From positions 38,168,819-38,232,818 of the forward strand of contig NC_089275.1 of NCBI RefSeq assembly GCF_963678975.1: DNA of 64,000 bases, written 5' to 3'. Numbering within the stretch: the first letter of the stretch is position 1; each line of letters opens with the position of its first letter. The position numbers and the translations under genes are program-made. This DNA is from Dysidea avara (lineage: Eukaryota > Porifera > Demospongiae > Dictyoceratida > Dysideidae). The notes under the pieces were generated by a model. That model saw only the letters and a list, made by a program, of their open reading frames with translations. It searched no databases and was not told the origin of the DNA. Of the stretch, positions 54,973 to 64,000 are shown piece by piece.

Positions 54973-56547
54973 GATCATGGGGCAATCCTGGGAAGTGATG
55001 TGAACAGAAACTTCAGTAATGGTAGTTAGCACTATATTATGCGTCTGTGTTATGTCTACTTTGCCACATATTAAATTTTGTTTACTAGGATTGTTGCATA
55101 CCTTATTTATGGCACCATTTTGAACTGGTCCATCAACCTCATCCCCATCACTCATATCATCTTGGGTAACATAAGGACTAGACTTGCTGATGGCTAGATT
55201 AGGCTCCTCAGCAATCTTACACATATCTGAGAGTAGCTTATTGAGAGACTGATTATCTAATCCTGCGTTAAACACCGGCCCATTATAATGCTGCAACCCA
55301 TCAATCAGCTGGAGAATCGATATGTTTACTTCAGGATAAGCAAACCCGATAGCCCCTACTACACTGATGGCTAATGTAACAAATAGATTCCTCTCATTTA
55401 CATGTGTTTTATCATTTGCCACTTGAATAGAAGCCACAGAGTAGAGCATGGCGCAAAGAACACCATCTTGTAATTGCTCATTAAATGATGCTTTTACCTT
55501 CAGCAGCTGTAGGGAGTTTCGTACTCTTTGAGAATTTAGCCACTCATCAACTTTAAAATGTGGTGAAGATTTAAGTGACTTATCATAGAGACTTATCAGT
55601 AATCCGAGTCTACTGGAATCTGTTTCATCACTGTTTAGGTCAACAACCTTAAAATCTAGTCTATCCAGTGTTGGGGTCATTGTACCAGAAAGCAGATCAC
55701 CTGTTTCGTGGTTGTATTTCACAAGTAATGATGAGAAACTCATACACAACTCTGCAATTTCCTCCATTGCTTTTGTAATGGGAAACTGTCCCTTGCAGTT
55801 TTGCCGTTCTAGATACCTCAGAAAGAAATAAGTAAAGATTGAATGACCCAAGGCATCAATTGACATACACTTTTCTCTAGCCGCACACCCACACATCACA
55901 AACACGCCTGGTGTCACCTTCAAAATGTTACCAGGGGACGTTAAATTAGTGCCAAGATCTCCAGCAAAACAACAATCCAAGATGATGAGCACATGCTTAG
56001 CTTTGCAGCCAGCTGCATGTAGCCACTCCACAAGATCATCCCCAGATACTCCTGTATTGAGATCCTCCACTCCAGCAAAATCTGCAGGAGCTAAAACACA
56101 TTGTTTTCTAACTAAATATCCATGGCCAGCAAAGTAGAATATAAAAATGCTGTTTTCCTCAGCTTTTCTTGCGGTTTGCATGAATGAGGAACGGATACCG
56201 GCTTTGCTGCATTGGTCAGGTTGGGCTAAGGATGTGTACACTTTGACGCGTTCTCGATGAATCCCAAACTTGGTGACAAACGCTTCTCCCATGTCTTTAG
56301 CATCGTTTGCGACAGTCACACCAAGCGACTTGCTCTGGTATTCCTTATGATACTGCTTGTCTATTCCAATGCAGAGAGCAACGCCCTTATTGTGATCGAA
56401 ATCCAGTACATCGTGTGGCGAAGTGATCAGTGCGTATTGTTCGTCAGTGACAGGAAGTGGCTGTGATGAATTTGACGTGATCTGTGATAGAAGGTTGGGG
56501 ATCTCCGCAAAGGGGTTAGTCCAAATATGATTCCACAGCAACTCCAT
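54949..56547 (-). CDS. Caspase-fold (C14) peptidase, metacaspase/orthocaspase-like, paralogue 2
   Basis: A frame of 532 codons, colinear with 43780-45138. The start MELLWNHIWTNPF matches the paralogue. The peptidase domain has KGVALCIGID, FYFAGHGY (His about 142) and LDCCFAGDLG (Cys about 193). The shared C-terminal region contains LQDGVLCAMLYSVAS and ILQLIDGLQHY. An acidic extension (DDMSDGDEVDGPVQNGAINK) is present only here. A strong splice donor (AATAAG|GTATGC, 55102/55101, phase 0) follows GAINK, so the last 50 or so codons, which run into a repeat, are probably intron and a further exon may lie downstream. All catalytic residues are present, so activity is plausible. Substrates and regulation are unknown. 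Confidence 0.85.
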   Translation of the reverse strand: MELLWNHIWTNPFAEIPNLLSQITSNSSQPLPVTDEQYALITSPHDVLDFDHNKGVALCIGIDKQYHKEYQSKSLGVTVANDAKDMGEAFVTKFGIHRERVKVYTSLAQPDQCSKAGIRSSFMQTARKAEENSIFIFYFAGHGYLVRKQCVLAPADFAGVEDLNTGVSGDDLVEWLHAAGCKAKHVLIILDCCFAGDLGTNLTSPGNILKVTPGVFVMCGCAAREKCMSIDALGHSIFTYFFLRYLERQNCKGQFPITKAMEEIAELCMSFSSLLVKYNHETGDLLSGTMTPTLDRLDFKVVDLNSDETDSSRLGLLISLYDKSLKSSPHFKVDEWLNSQRVRNSLQLLKVKASFNEQLQDGVLCAMLYSVASIQVANDKTHVNERNLFVTLAISVVGAIGFAYPEVNISILQLIDGLQHYNGPVFNAGLDNQSLNKLLSDMCKIAEEPNLAISKSSPYVTQDDMSDGDEVDGPVQNGAINKVCNNPSKQNLICGKVDITQTHNIVLTTITEVSVHITSQDCPMIIQCDSTV

Positions 56548-57199
56548 TCAATTATCGTATGGGGGACCAATGAATTGACTATGAAAATATTATACTCTCA
56601 TTTATTATTGAAAACCACAAAAATCTTGTTACCTCCGTTTTTCCTTTGTATATTTCCAAATACTTACCTCGGCTCAACTTGCTCAAGAGCCATTCCTAAT
56701 AATGTTTTTCTGCTAGGTCACGGTACTATAGTATGTTCACGTTGAGCTGAATCCTCAAAAACATTTAATAACTCATGGATGCAATTACACACGGTCTTGA
56801 AATTTGGCTCATTTGTAGTACTGCTTGACTTGTTTTTCAGGATTCAGCTCAACATGAACATACTATAAGAGCTGCCAAAAGGCAACTCGAATTTGTAGCA
56901 ACTTATAGAGAGAACATCTTGACAACTTGAGAAGCTCAGCTCAAGTAGTTATAACTAGCTGTTCAAGTAAAAGCCGTTGACACTTATTTATTTAGCTATA
57001 TATCTATTTGTTTTTATTAGTTTAACGAATAACCTTAACCAAAAGGTGAGGTTTCTTGTGACCATCATGTAGATAGACTTAGTAGCAAGATGTACATAAC
57101 TAGTTACTTTCCAGACAGTTTGATATGGACTATTTATCAGGTTCCCATTGTTGGGAAGTTTTAATGTAGCTAGAAGTCTATACTATTCAGTACAGTAAT
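56548..57199. other. 5' flank of caspase-like paralogue 2
   Basis: A pair of inverted matches (ATAGTATGTTCACGTTGAGCTGA at 56728-56750 and CAGCTCAACATGAACATACTATAAG at 56845-56870) bounds about 140 bases, a small MITE-like hairpin about 180 bases upstream of the start codon. No other feature. Confidence 0.5.
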
Positions 57200-57428
57200 T
57201 TATTCTTCCCTAGATCAATAAGACTGTGGAATTCACTTCCACCTGACCTAATCCAACAACAATCATTACAAATTTTTAAGCACTGACTGAAATTATTGTT
57301 ACCTTCCCCTACCAATCAGTAATCCCATAATCAATCACATTGTAAAACATTTTGTATGTAAGTTTCATATGTGTGTTAATCCTCAAACTGAGGCTGCACA
57401 TTTCTTGGAAAATAAAATAAATTCTATT
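57200..57428 (+). mobile_element. LINE ORF2 tail and 3' end
   Basis: The frame reads FFPRSIRLWNSLPPDLIQQQ then SLQIFKH and a stop, the reverse-transcriptase C-terminus. A 3' region follows with AAAATAAAATAAATTC at the end. Confidence 0.65.
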
Positions 57429-57430
57429 CT

Positions 57431-57617
57431 GCAGTTCGAATCCTGGGGTTGGAGGGATTTTCTTCCTTACTTTGGCCCCTTTTCTGTTACACCTTTTCAG
57501 CTATAAGCCACTAAGTCTAAGTCCTTGCAATTAGGTTAGGTAATCCTAAGGCTGCAGCACATGTTGCTGTCAGACCTTCAGTGCTGGTCACTGTAAAGTG
57601 CTAATAACAATAACAAT
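57431..57617 (+). repeat. SINE-like repeat, copy 2
   Basis: Starts with CAGTTCGAATCCTGGGG, which resembles a tRNA-type B box. It continues GGTAATCCTAAGGCTGCAGC and ends CCTTCAGTGCTGGTCACTG, TAAAGTGCTAATAACAATAA. No A box is evident. Copies at 47032-47215 and 60285-60412. Confidence 0.65.
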
Positions 57618-58939
57618 ATTCTAGCAAGCTATGAATTTGATATTATTCATAATAATGTACATTCGTGCATATCAGGGGTGGTGGAGCAGGCCAAAAAGTG
57701 GGGGGCATGGCCCCCCCGTCTCCACCGCCTTTGGTGCATATTATACTTATTTTTATACTCCCTTGCCATGCCCACACAGTTGTTAATTAACTAACTCAGT
57801 TTGGTAGTTGCATGTGACCGAGGACTCATTTATGTACCTTTTGTGTCTCATTATTCAATAATGATGGTTTATCTCTTAATCTGGGGTACAAGCATTTGTT
57901 TAATCTCAGTTCCTCTAGCAACTCTGTGTGGTGTGATGTAATGGGCTGGGGGCCCCGCTACAGTGCAAGGACTGGACCACGCGTTTCCTTCTCTACAATT
58001 CTTATTAACGCATCTCAATACACATTTACATCTCCACGCATGCGTACACAACACATGACATACACTATAGTGATATACACAGGTTCTCTGACTCTGTTAC
58101 ATATACATGAGGCTTGGAAGTGATCTTGCATGGCCAGCCCACTATCTTCCCTATTGCAATTACCCATACACAAACAATAGGGAGTGCATGGTCTGGTTAC
58201 ACAAGATTTGCTTGGAAGACTTTTAGCTGGGAACCACTATAATTGTTTTGATCTATAGCCTTTCAAATTTAATTAATTTACACTCCTCTTGATTATGCTA
58301 AGTTTTAAGGTTACATAATAATCTGATATGTGTCCCATGTACTAAGTAGTACCTCATATGCAGGTCAGCAACCAAGGGTGGTGGAGAAGGCCAATGACTT
58401 AAGAATAAGAAGCCAACTTTAATGGAAGTTACAAGGTTTGAAAGTCATGGATGGGGTGGGGGGATGTATAGGCTGGCAGTATCTGTTCCTTCACAAAGAG
58501 ATCTTCTCCACTAGGCTGAGCAGGGAGTTTCCCATAGAAACTTGATCAGAAGTCTATATATTTTTAAAAGTCATGTAAGCATTTTTTGTTGTCACTATCA
58601 GTGATGTAAGATATGCATTGGCTATATTGTGTATTGTTCTGCTGACTCAGATAATTGATAGTATAGTAACAATGAAATTGATTTCTACAAGTTTTGTGTG
58701 TTAATTGCAACACACCATCAGCAACATGTTATAAGGGTAATCCCAGGGTATGTCCCTTGCATCCTTATGGCTCTAGTGATGTTACCGTATTTATTGAATG
58801 TGCAGTGTATTGTGTATTGGTACACTTTTATGTTCCACTATCCAGTAAGTCACTAGCTACTTTGCCAGGAACTGTGCCAATTATAAAGTATTGCCATGTA
58901 TATATACATGTTAGTGTTTGGGATTGTAGAACTGCTTTA
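57618..58939. other. Gene-free stretch with repeat fragments
   Basis: 57750-57875 matches 12285-12460 (ACTCCCTTGCCATGCCCAC). 57675-57730 is a fragment of a GGGGTGGTGGAGCAGG type. About 58130-58205 is an imperfect hairpin (CTTGCATGGCCAGCCCACTA / GCATGGTCTGGTTACACAAG) related to the foldback at 45370. No exon is supported. Confidence 0.45.
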
Positions 58940-60575
58940 TCACATGTTCTGGGGTAGCTTGTTCCATAGTTCAATCACTGAAGGGTTAAAAGAAAATTGA
59001 AACTCTCCATTCTAGTGTTTAATTGTTCTAGAGTTTAAATGATTACTTGTATAAGAGTGAAGGGGGGAGGGGGAGATAACAGGCTAGAAGTTTAAAAAAA
59101 AATCATCTGGAATATCAACTAAATAATGAATAATTCCATACAGCATTTGCAATTAAAGATTTATTCCTTCTGCTCTGCAGGGTGGGTAGATCAAGATCAG
59201 TCACAATTGTGGAATGTAGAGAAGTCTTTATAACAGATTCTCGTGGCAGATCTTTGTACGCCTTTGATCTATTGATATTCACACATGTATGTGTACTCCA
59301 TAACAGGGCAAACCATCACTTTGTAATTTTACATTTAATTGTGGGAAAACATTGATAAAGATTTCAATATAAGAATGCATTAACTCTGGTGGTTTTATTA
59401 GCAACTTGTTTATGATTGTGTTTGTTCCAGTTCTATAGCTTCACCTACATAGATATTTAGCATTTGTATAATCTCTTGGTCAATGTGCACATAAGTGTGA
59501 TCCTGCTTGTTATTTGTAGAAATTCACATTTTTTTTGGGATTGAAGTTAGCCACTTATGTGACCACTGCGTTAAAGTCATGACTGTTTTGTAATTGAGGG
59601 CAGTCCTCCACACAGTAGTTCTTTAAGTACAGTATAACATCATCAGCATAAAGTTAGGTCATTGATACAGATAATGCAACCAGAACAGTTCCTTGTGGCA
59701 TAGGTAGTGGAGATGGGGGACCAGCAAAGCCATGGCCCCTCATATCTATGGGACAATGTTTGCAAAGATACTCTTATAGAACAGTCAACTACTCTAATAG
59801 AACAGTCACTTTCAAATTTCCTTTAAAAGTTGTAAATATCCACTTTGAATTTATATATTATCTAACACTACCTGTTGACTCTTGAAGAGCCCAATACCTT
59901 AAGATCATTTTAGCATTATTTTGCCACAATGTAGCAGGAGGTTGCTGGAGTAAGTTCTTTTCTTGCCAGCTTGAAAGTAACACGGCCACTTCTAGGGGTG
60001 GTGTGGTATAACTTTTAACATTTTCAAGCTAAAGGACTCCACATTCCAAATCACTCCTTACTAGGGAACAAAATCAGATTTAACCTTTAGAAAGGGCTTT
60101 GTTTGTGAGAAAGTAAGATGTACCTCTTTGAGAAAGTAAGATGGGAGATTGTCTGGGCCTGGAGCTTTGTGGGGCTTTAAATCAATTGTGAAGCAATTGC
60201 GATACACCACCAGAGTGTATGTGAATTAATATTGGTGTGAATTTCAGGGAGAGGATTGCCTTCTAATGCTGATACATTACACCTTATTAGCTATAAGTCA
60301 TTGAAGTCTACGTCCTTGTAATTAGGTTAGGTAATCCTAAGGCTGCAACACAACTTGCTGTCAGACCTTCAGTGCTGGTCACTGTAAAGTGTTAATAATA
60401 ATTATTATAGTATCTTCTTGAGTAAAAGATGATGTGAAATATTCAACTAGAACATTTGCTTCAGAGATTGAGGGTGTAAGTTGTTCAAATGTACTAATAC
60501 CAGTGTTACTTATAAGACCAGAGTTTTTTTGTGACATTAATAAAGCTAGATACTTATACTTGTTAAATGCTGATC
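58940..60575 (-). mobile_element. LINE reverse transcriptase, degenerate but ordered
   Basis: Read leftward, the segments appear in canonical order: LLMSQKNSGLISNTGISTFE, ANVLVEYFTSSFTQED, IDLKPHKAPGPDNLPSYFLK, PQGTVL, LYADDVILYL (catalytic YADD), then QFSFNPSVIELWNKLPQNM and a stop near 58951. Stops and frameshifts are frequent. A SINE-like repeat (60285-60412) and a MITE fragment with two motif copies (about 59700-59815) are inserted in it. Upstream sequence to about 61040 may also belong to it. Confidence 0.75.
60285..60412 (+). repeat. SINE-like repeat, copy 3
   Basis: GGTAATCCTAAGGCTGCAAC to CCTTCAGTGCTGGTCACTG and TAAAGTGTTAATAATAATTA. 5'-truncated relative to copy 2. It splits the LINE frame between FTQED and the PLPEIHTNI segment. 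Confidence 0.7.
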
Positions 60576-61456
60576 ATGAGTGACATTCCCCTTTAAGAGA
60601 TTCTTAATCTTGATAAGTATACCAGTCACTTGGACTGTTGGTTCAGTGAGCACATTTGTATGGTTGTTGTCTCTTTTGTATATAGATGTTTTTGAGTTGT
60701 CTGGTTGTTTTGTTTGGTTGTGTTCCACTTAGTTGCATATCGAATACAGATTCTGTATCTGAGAACTTTTTCCATAAATCTTAATTGGGGTAGTAGGCGG
60801 GTAAGTGTAAAATCTTCACAAAGTGACTGAATAGATTTATAAAATAGATTACCTAATTTGATTGAAGTCAGCTTTGGACCATAAGTATAGATATGTCTTC
60901 TAGCAGGCCTAGGGGGACAAAGTTGAGCCAATATCAAAGACTTTGTAAGTACAATTTCATGCGTATGGTCACTAATGTTTGTGCTTTTATGAGCCCTGTC
61001 TATGTGACCAAAGAGTGTACTTGTGGTAGTCCATTGCAACTTTTTAATTGTCTTCTTAACAGATCTAAATCTTTAGAGTTCTTCTTTCTCAGGGTCCAGT
61101 CTCAAACATTTGCTTACTGTGTTTAGTGGCCTTGCTACTCAGTTCTGTTGTGATAAGTAATTGGCTGTCTTTTGTGAAGGTGATTGTGGTGAATTAAGAT
61201 TGGACTACTATTATTGCTTTGAGAAGATGGACGTTGGTTCATGTCTACTTATGTGGGAGGATGTACGTGTTGTAACGTGCATCAGCTGCAAGTTTGAAAA
61301 AACTATATGTTGTGCCATTTCTCATTTCTAATGTTATGTGAACAACATTTACCAGGCAAATCAACCAACAATTCTTTTCTGCAGCAAAATTTGTAAGACA
61401 ATGCATTGAATTTTAAGACATACGTATACCAGAGACTTTGACTATTCAACATCTAC
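60576..61456. other. Gene-free or LINE-derived stretch
   Basis: A 137-codon minus-strand frame (60626-61039) has no clear domain and may be an upstream part of the LINE. From about 61300 the sequence matches the region around 48990-49110 (TTTCTAATGTTATGTGAAC), part of the segmental duplication. Confidence 0.4.
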
Positions 61457-61644
61457 GTACTTTGCTTCTTAATGCATGTACATGAACCACATGTATATTC
61501 AATTGTAAACATAAAAAAATTGCACTCAAAAGCAGCGGAGTGTCTATGCGTGCAAATGTTCTAACTATTATGTGCTTCAAGCCATTGTGACACATACTAC
61601 TGCAAAGGTTCCCAGATTGGTGCTTTACAAAGTTGAAATGATTT
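61457..61644 (-). CDS. Candidate internal exon, paralogue of 49119-49298
   Basis: The acceptor CTATCTTTTGCAG is kept, and the frame reads NHFNFVKHQSGNLCSSMCHN, GLKHIIVRTFARIDTP and VVHVHALRSKVR. The donor of the other copy (GAG|GTGAGT) is not preserved; the nearest GT gives a weak site (GTAC|GTAGAT), so this copy may be dead. No domain is recognised. Confidence 0.35.
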
Positions 61645-62261
61645 CTGCAAAAGATAGAATGCCATTTTAACAAATGAAATAATGCATAGCAAATAATTCA
61701 ACAACTTGTATTAAATTTAAAAAATCAAATTAATATATACTGTACGGTATATACAATATACACACAATGACATTAAAGGTGCCTTATATAAGACAGATGG
61801 CATTACATATTATTTCATTTGTAGTAAAAAACAATATAATTAATTTAAAATGACTTATCATGCAGTATGGTAGCACTGTATATTTATGATCATGGAGGTT
61901 TGAGTTTTTCTGGGCAGAAAAATCACTCTAGAACCAGCTTCATAACACCATTCTGGTGCCTTGGCAGTATTGGATAGGTATAACCAAGCCCAAAAGTGTC
62001 TTCAGTATGACCCTAAATGCTTCCAATAGATTGTTACAGAATTTTATTTTTATATTGAAAGGAATTTTCTGCTGTGAACTTCATATTGCACCAATCTCTC
62101 ACATGCTCTTGACTACAATGTGCAAGGTAGTTACCATATGAGTGCAGCAATCTGGAAAACTGAACTGCACATCCCCAAAAGTTTGGTGAATCAGACAAAA
62201 TAATGGTTAAATCTTTAGTAATGGGGAAGTACGTGCGGCAGTCAAGTGAACTCATCCCTGG
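61645..62261. other. Gene-free stretch with a composite-repeat relic
   Basis: About 61890-62060 resembles the far end of the composite repeat (CTTGGCAGTATTGGATAGG, AACCAAGCCCAAAAGTG), as at 6060-6110. No exon is supported. Confidence 0.45.
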
Positions 62262-62440
62262 GAACGCCTGCAGATATACTAGTGAACATTTAATTCCTAA
62301 TTCAGTCATGATTATAGACTGAAGTAGGGATTAAATGTTCACTAGTATACATGCAGGTGTAAGCAACTTCCCAGGGGCAACTTTTCTCTTTTTTTCTATG
62401 ATCCCTAGTTGAACTTAAAAATTTCTAATTTTTCCTTGTA
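62262..62440. mobile_element. Foldback (GAAGTAAAAATTAGG type), partial copy
   Basis: CCTGCAGATATACTAGTGAAC, a loop around CAGTCATGATTATAGACTG, the return arm GTTCACTAGTATACATGCAGG and a right end near TTAAAAATTTCTAATTTTT match 6928-7228. The outer left arm is missing. Confidence 0.65.
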
Positions 62441-62539
62441 ATTGTGTAATTAAAATTGTTTAAATTCAGTACCAGAGTCTGTCTTGGTCAGTCGGCCATC
62501 CTATTTTGCAATATACTTACCTATCAACCCTATTTGTAG

Positions 62540-63530
62540 TCATGGTTTGCAAACTATATTCTCTGTATTTTAAAGAGCAGAATGTATAGTTGAAAATAAT
62601 AGAGTGAAAAAGTCTAGCAGTAATATATAAAGCATACCCTTGTTTTAATTCTGTATAATATGAAATACTTGCTTGTTTAAGTTGAGTATAAAATTTAGCT
62701 AATGGTCATAGCCACCTTATATGACTGGATTCCGGAAAAACGATCCAAATTGCACATTGGAAGTTTCGAGATAAACGGTTTTAAAGAAATCAAGTCAGCA
62801 TAACTTGCCAATGATAGAAAGCACATGCATGAAAAGATGCATCAATCTGTTATCTTTTAGACCACTTCCAGTACTTGCATAATTGTAGCTGCTTGTAGAG
62901 TTTCCAGCTAAACGAGATACAAAATCTGATAGCATCATGAGTGCTCACAAAGGGGTGGAGGGTGGTGGGGTGGGGACTTAAAAATGGAGGCAGACTACGG
63001 TTGGAGTTCAGACATGAGATTACAGGGCTGTGCTGGATTCTTAATGGAGCAAAATCAATAGCAGAAGCGTCTGGCCAACATTATCAGGCCATCCATCAGT
63101 AAATCACTGATTCTTGCCAAGCCAGGTCCTTCACAAGGCCAGAAACCGCCATTTGAGCTCAGTCTCCATACCACCCAGAAAAGATGTCTGTTAGCTATAA
63201 ACCAGCCTCGAGTAGTTTGAGTAGTACTGAGAATCAAAACTAGTAGTATGATAGTGTAGCTATCCACTGGTGGTGTTAGTTTGATTTTGCCTGATGTGTG
63301 ATTTGGGTCAGTTTTGTAAAAATCTGGTCACATATGTAGGCGGCATCGCCTTATACCTTATAAATCACATAAGGAATAAAATATAGCTTACTGATTGGAG
63401 CAAGATACTCTAATACTAAAATGGATAATTATATAGGGGTTCCATTTATAGGATAACTGGATCCTTCCAAGAATAGTGCACAATTATTACATTAGTGTTT
63501 GTTGTTAAAATAGCCAATAGGTGAGTTACA
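62540..63530. repeat. Segmental duplication block, copy 2, split by a TGTGACC-type element
   Basis: Homologous to 50900-51310. About 62718-63344 is an insertion whose ends are ATGACTGGATTCCGGAAAAA and TTTTTGTAAAACTGACCC-like in inverted orientation, ending GGTCACATATG. Part of the insertion's right half is shared with 25255-25370. Directly after it the block resumes at GGCGGCATCGCCTTATACC. Confidence 0.6.
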
Positions 63531-63589
63531 TGTATGACAGGGAAGATGTATCATGCCATTGCAAATCAACACCTTGCCGTTATCAGTGA

Positions 63590-64000
63590 AAAAAAATAGT
63601 CCTGGGCGATACTGAAAATAATGCTATTTGATATATTGACAAGCTTATATTCACGATATGATTAAATATTGAGTATAATTAAATTTGTCAAGCAGTTAGA
63701 CTAGTAACATTACATAACACATTATTGCATCATATTATATCATAGAATGTGTATAATGGTGCCAGACAACAGCTGGAATTTGCCCATAATCGAATTGCCT
63801 TTCCTTGTAGGTATATAGCAAGTGCAAAAAACACAACCACTAGCCAGATGTAATTAAGCGATATTGGCGATTATATTGTCTAGACAATATTATTGTGGCT
63901 CTGTAATTTACCTTGATACGATATATTGTGTAGTTCAATATCGCGATACTGCCAATATATTGAAATATTGCTCAGCTCTCTCTCTCTCTATCTCTCTCTC
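63590..64000. other. Incomplete inverted-repeat element and CT microsatellite at the window edge
   Basis: CCTGGGCGATACTGAAAAT at 63601 and ATCGCGATACTGCCAATAT near 63940 look like the two ends of a GATACTG-type element. The last 25 or so bases are a (CT)n run cut by the window end. Confidence 0.45.

Noticed and set aside
58694-58957. Cys-containing plus-strand frame (CVNCNTPSATCYKGN) as a possible zinc-finger or ectodomain exon
   Set aside because: It overlaps the antisense of the LINE ORF2 tail at its 3' end and has no acceptor in phase; too weak to call.

Overview
The window looks like nuclear DNA from an early-branching animal, most likely a demosponge; that assignment is an inference. 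It is AT-rich. Genes are sparse and split by GT-AG introns. One gene carries a Frizzled-type cysteine-rich domain, an animal hallmark, and two others are caspase-fold peptidases of the metacaspase/orthocaspase kind. Most of the remaining sequence is small inverted-repeat transposons, foldback elements, decayed non-LTR retrotransposons (LINEs), SINE-like tails, minisatellites and microsatellites. I saw no bacterial, organellar or viral block, no rRNA gene and no convincing tRNA.

Four groups of host genes can be supported, all on the minus strand. (1) A short-chain dehydrogenase/reductase (SDR) gene has three exons at 38446-39110, 31950-32017 and 30831-30956. Their phases fit exactly, but exon 1 carries a 4-base insertion. 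A second SDR first exon is cut by the left edge (1-431) and carries an 11-base deletion. (2) A single-pass membrane protein with a complete ten-cysteine Frizzled domain has exons at about 23802-23887, 22395-22786 and 18717-18961 and ends in a class I PDZ ligand. (3) Two caspase-fold peptidase paralogues (43780-45138 and 54949-56547) share an N-terminal tag and a C-terminal region I do not recognise. (4) A pair of homologous candidate exons lies at 49119-49298 and 61457-61644. Items 3 and 4, with more matching blocks around 50.5-51.3 kb and 62.5-63.5 kb, occur in the same order and orientation about 11-12 kb apart, so 43.8-63.5 kb appears to be an old tandem segmental duplication.

Layout. 0-2.9 kb: SDR relic, a TGTGACC-type MITE, and a LINE C-terminus broken by a TA-flanked MITE. 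2.9-8.6 kb: a giant foldback whose right arm is split by a composite repeat, itself split by a 1.75 kb Harbinger-like element holding further MITEs. 9-15 kb: LINE relics and a TIR-bounded element with a broken Ulp1-like (C48) protease plus PHD finger, cut by a LINE that is cut by a MITE. 15-24 kb: the Frizzled-domain gene, with a 2.5 kb foldback-ended element in its large intron. 24-38 kb: LINE remnants, foldbacks and hAT-like MITEs, with the SDR gene spanning 30.8-39.1 kb. 39-43 kb: mostly featureless AT-rich DNA. 43-64 kb: the caspase-like duplication with its own transposon load.

Coordinates of repeats were judged by eye and may be off by several bases. Exon calls rest on reading frame, splice consensus, phase agreement and recognisable family motifs. 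No alignment or database search was possible.
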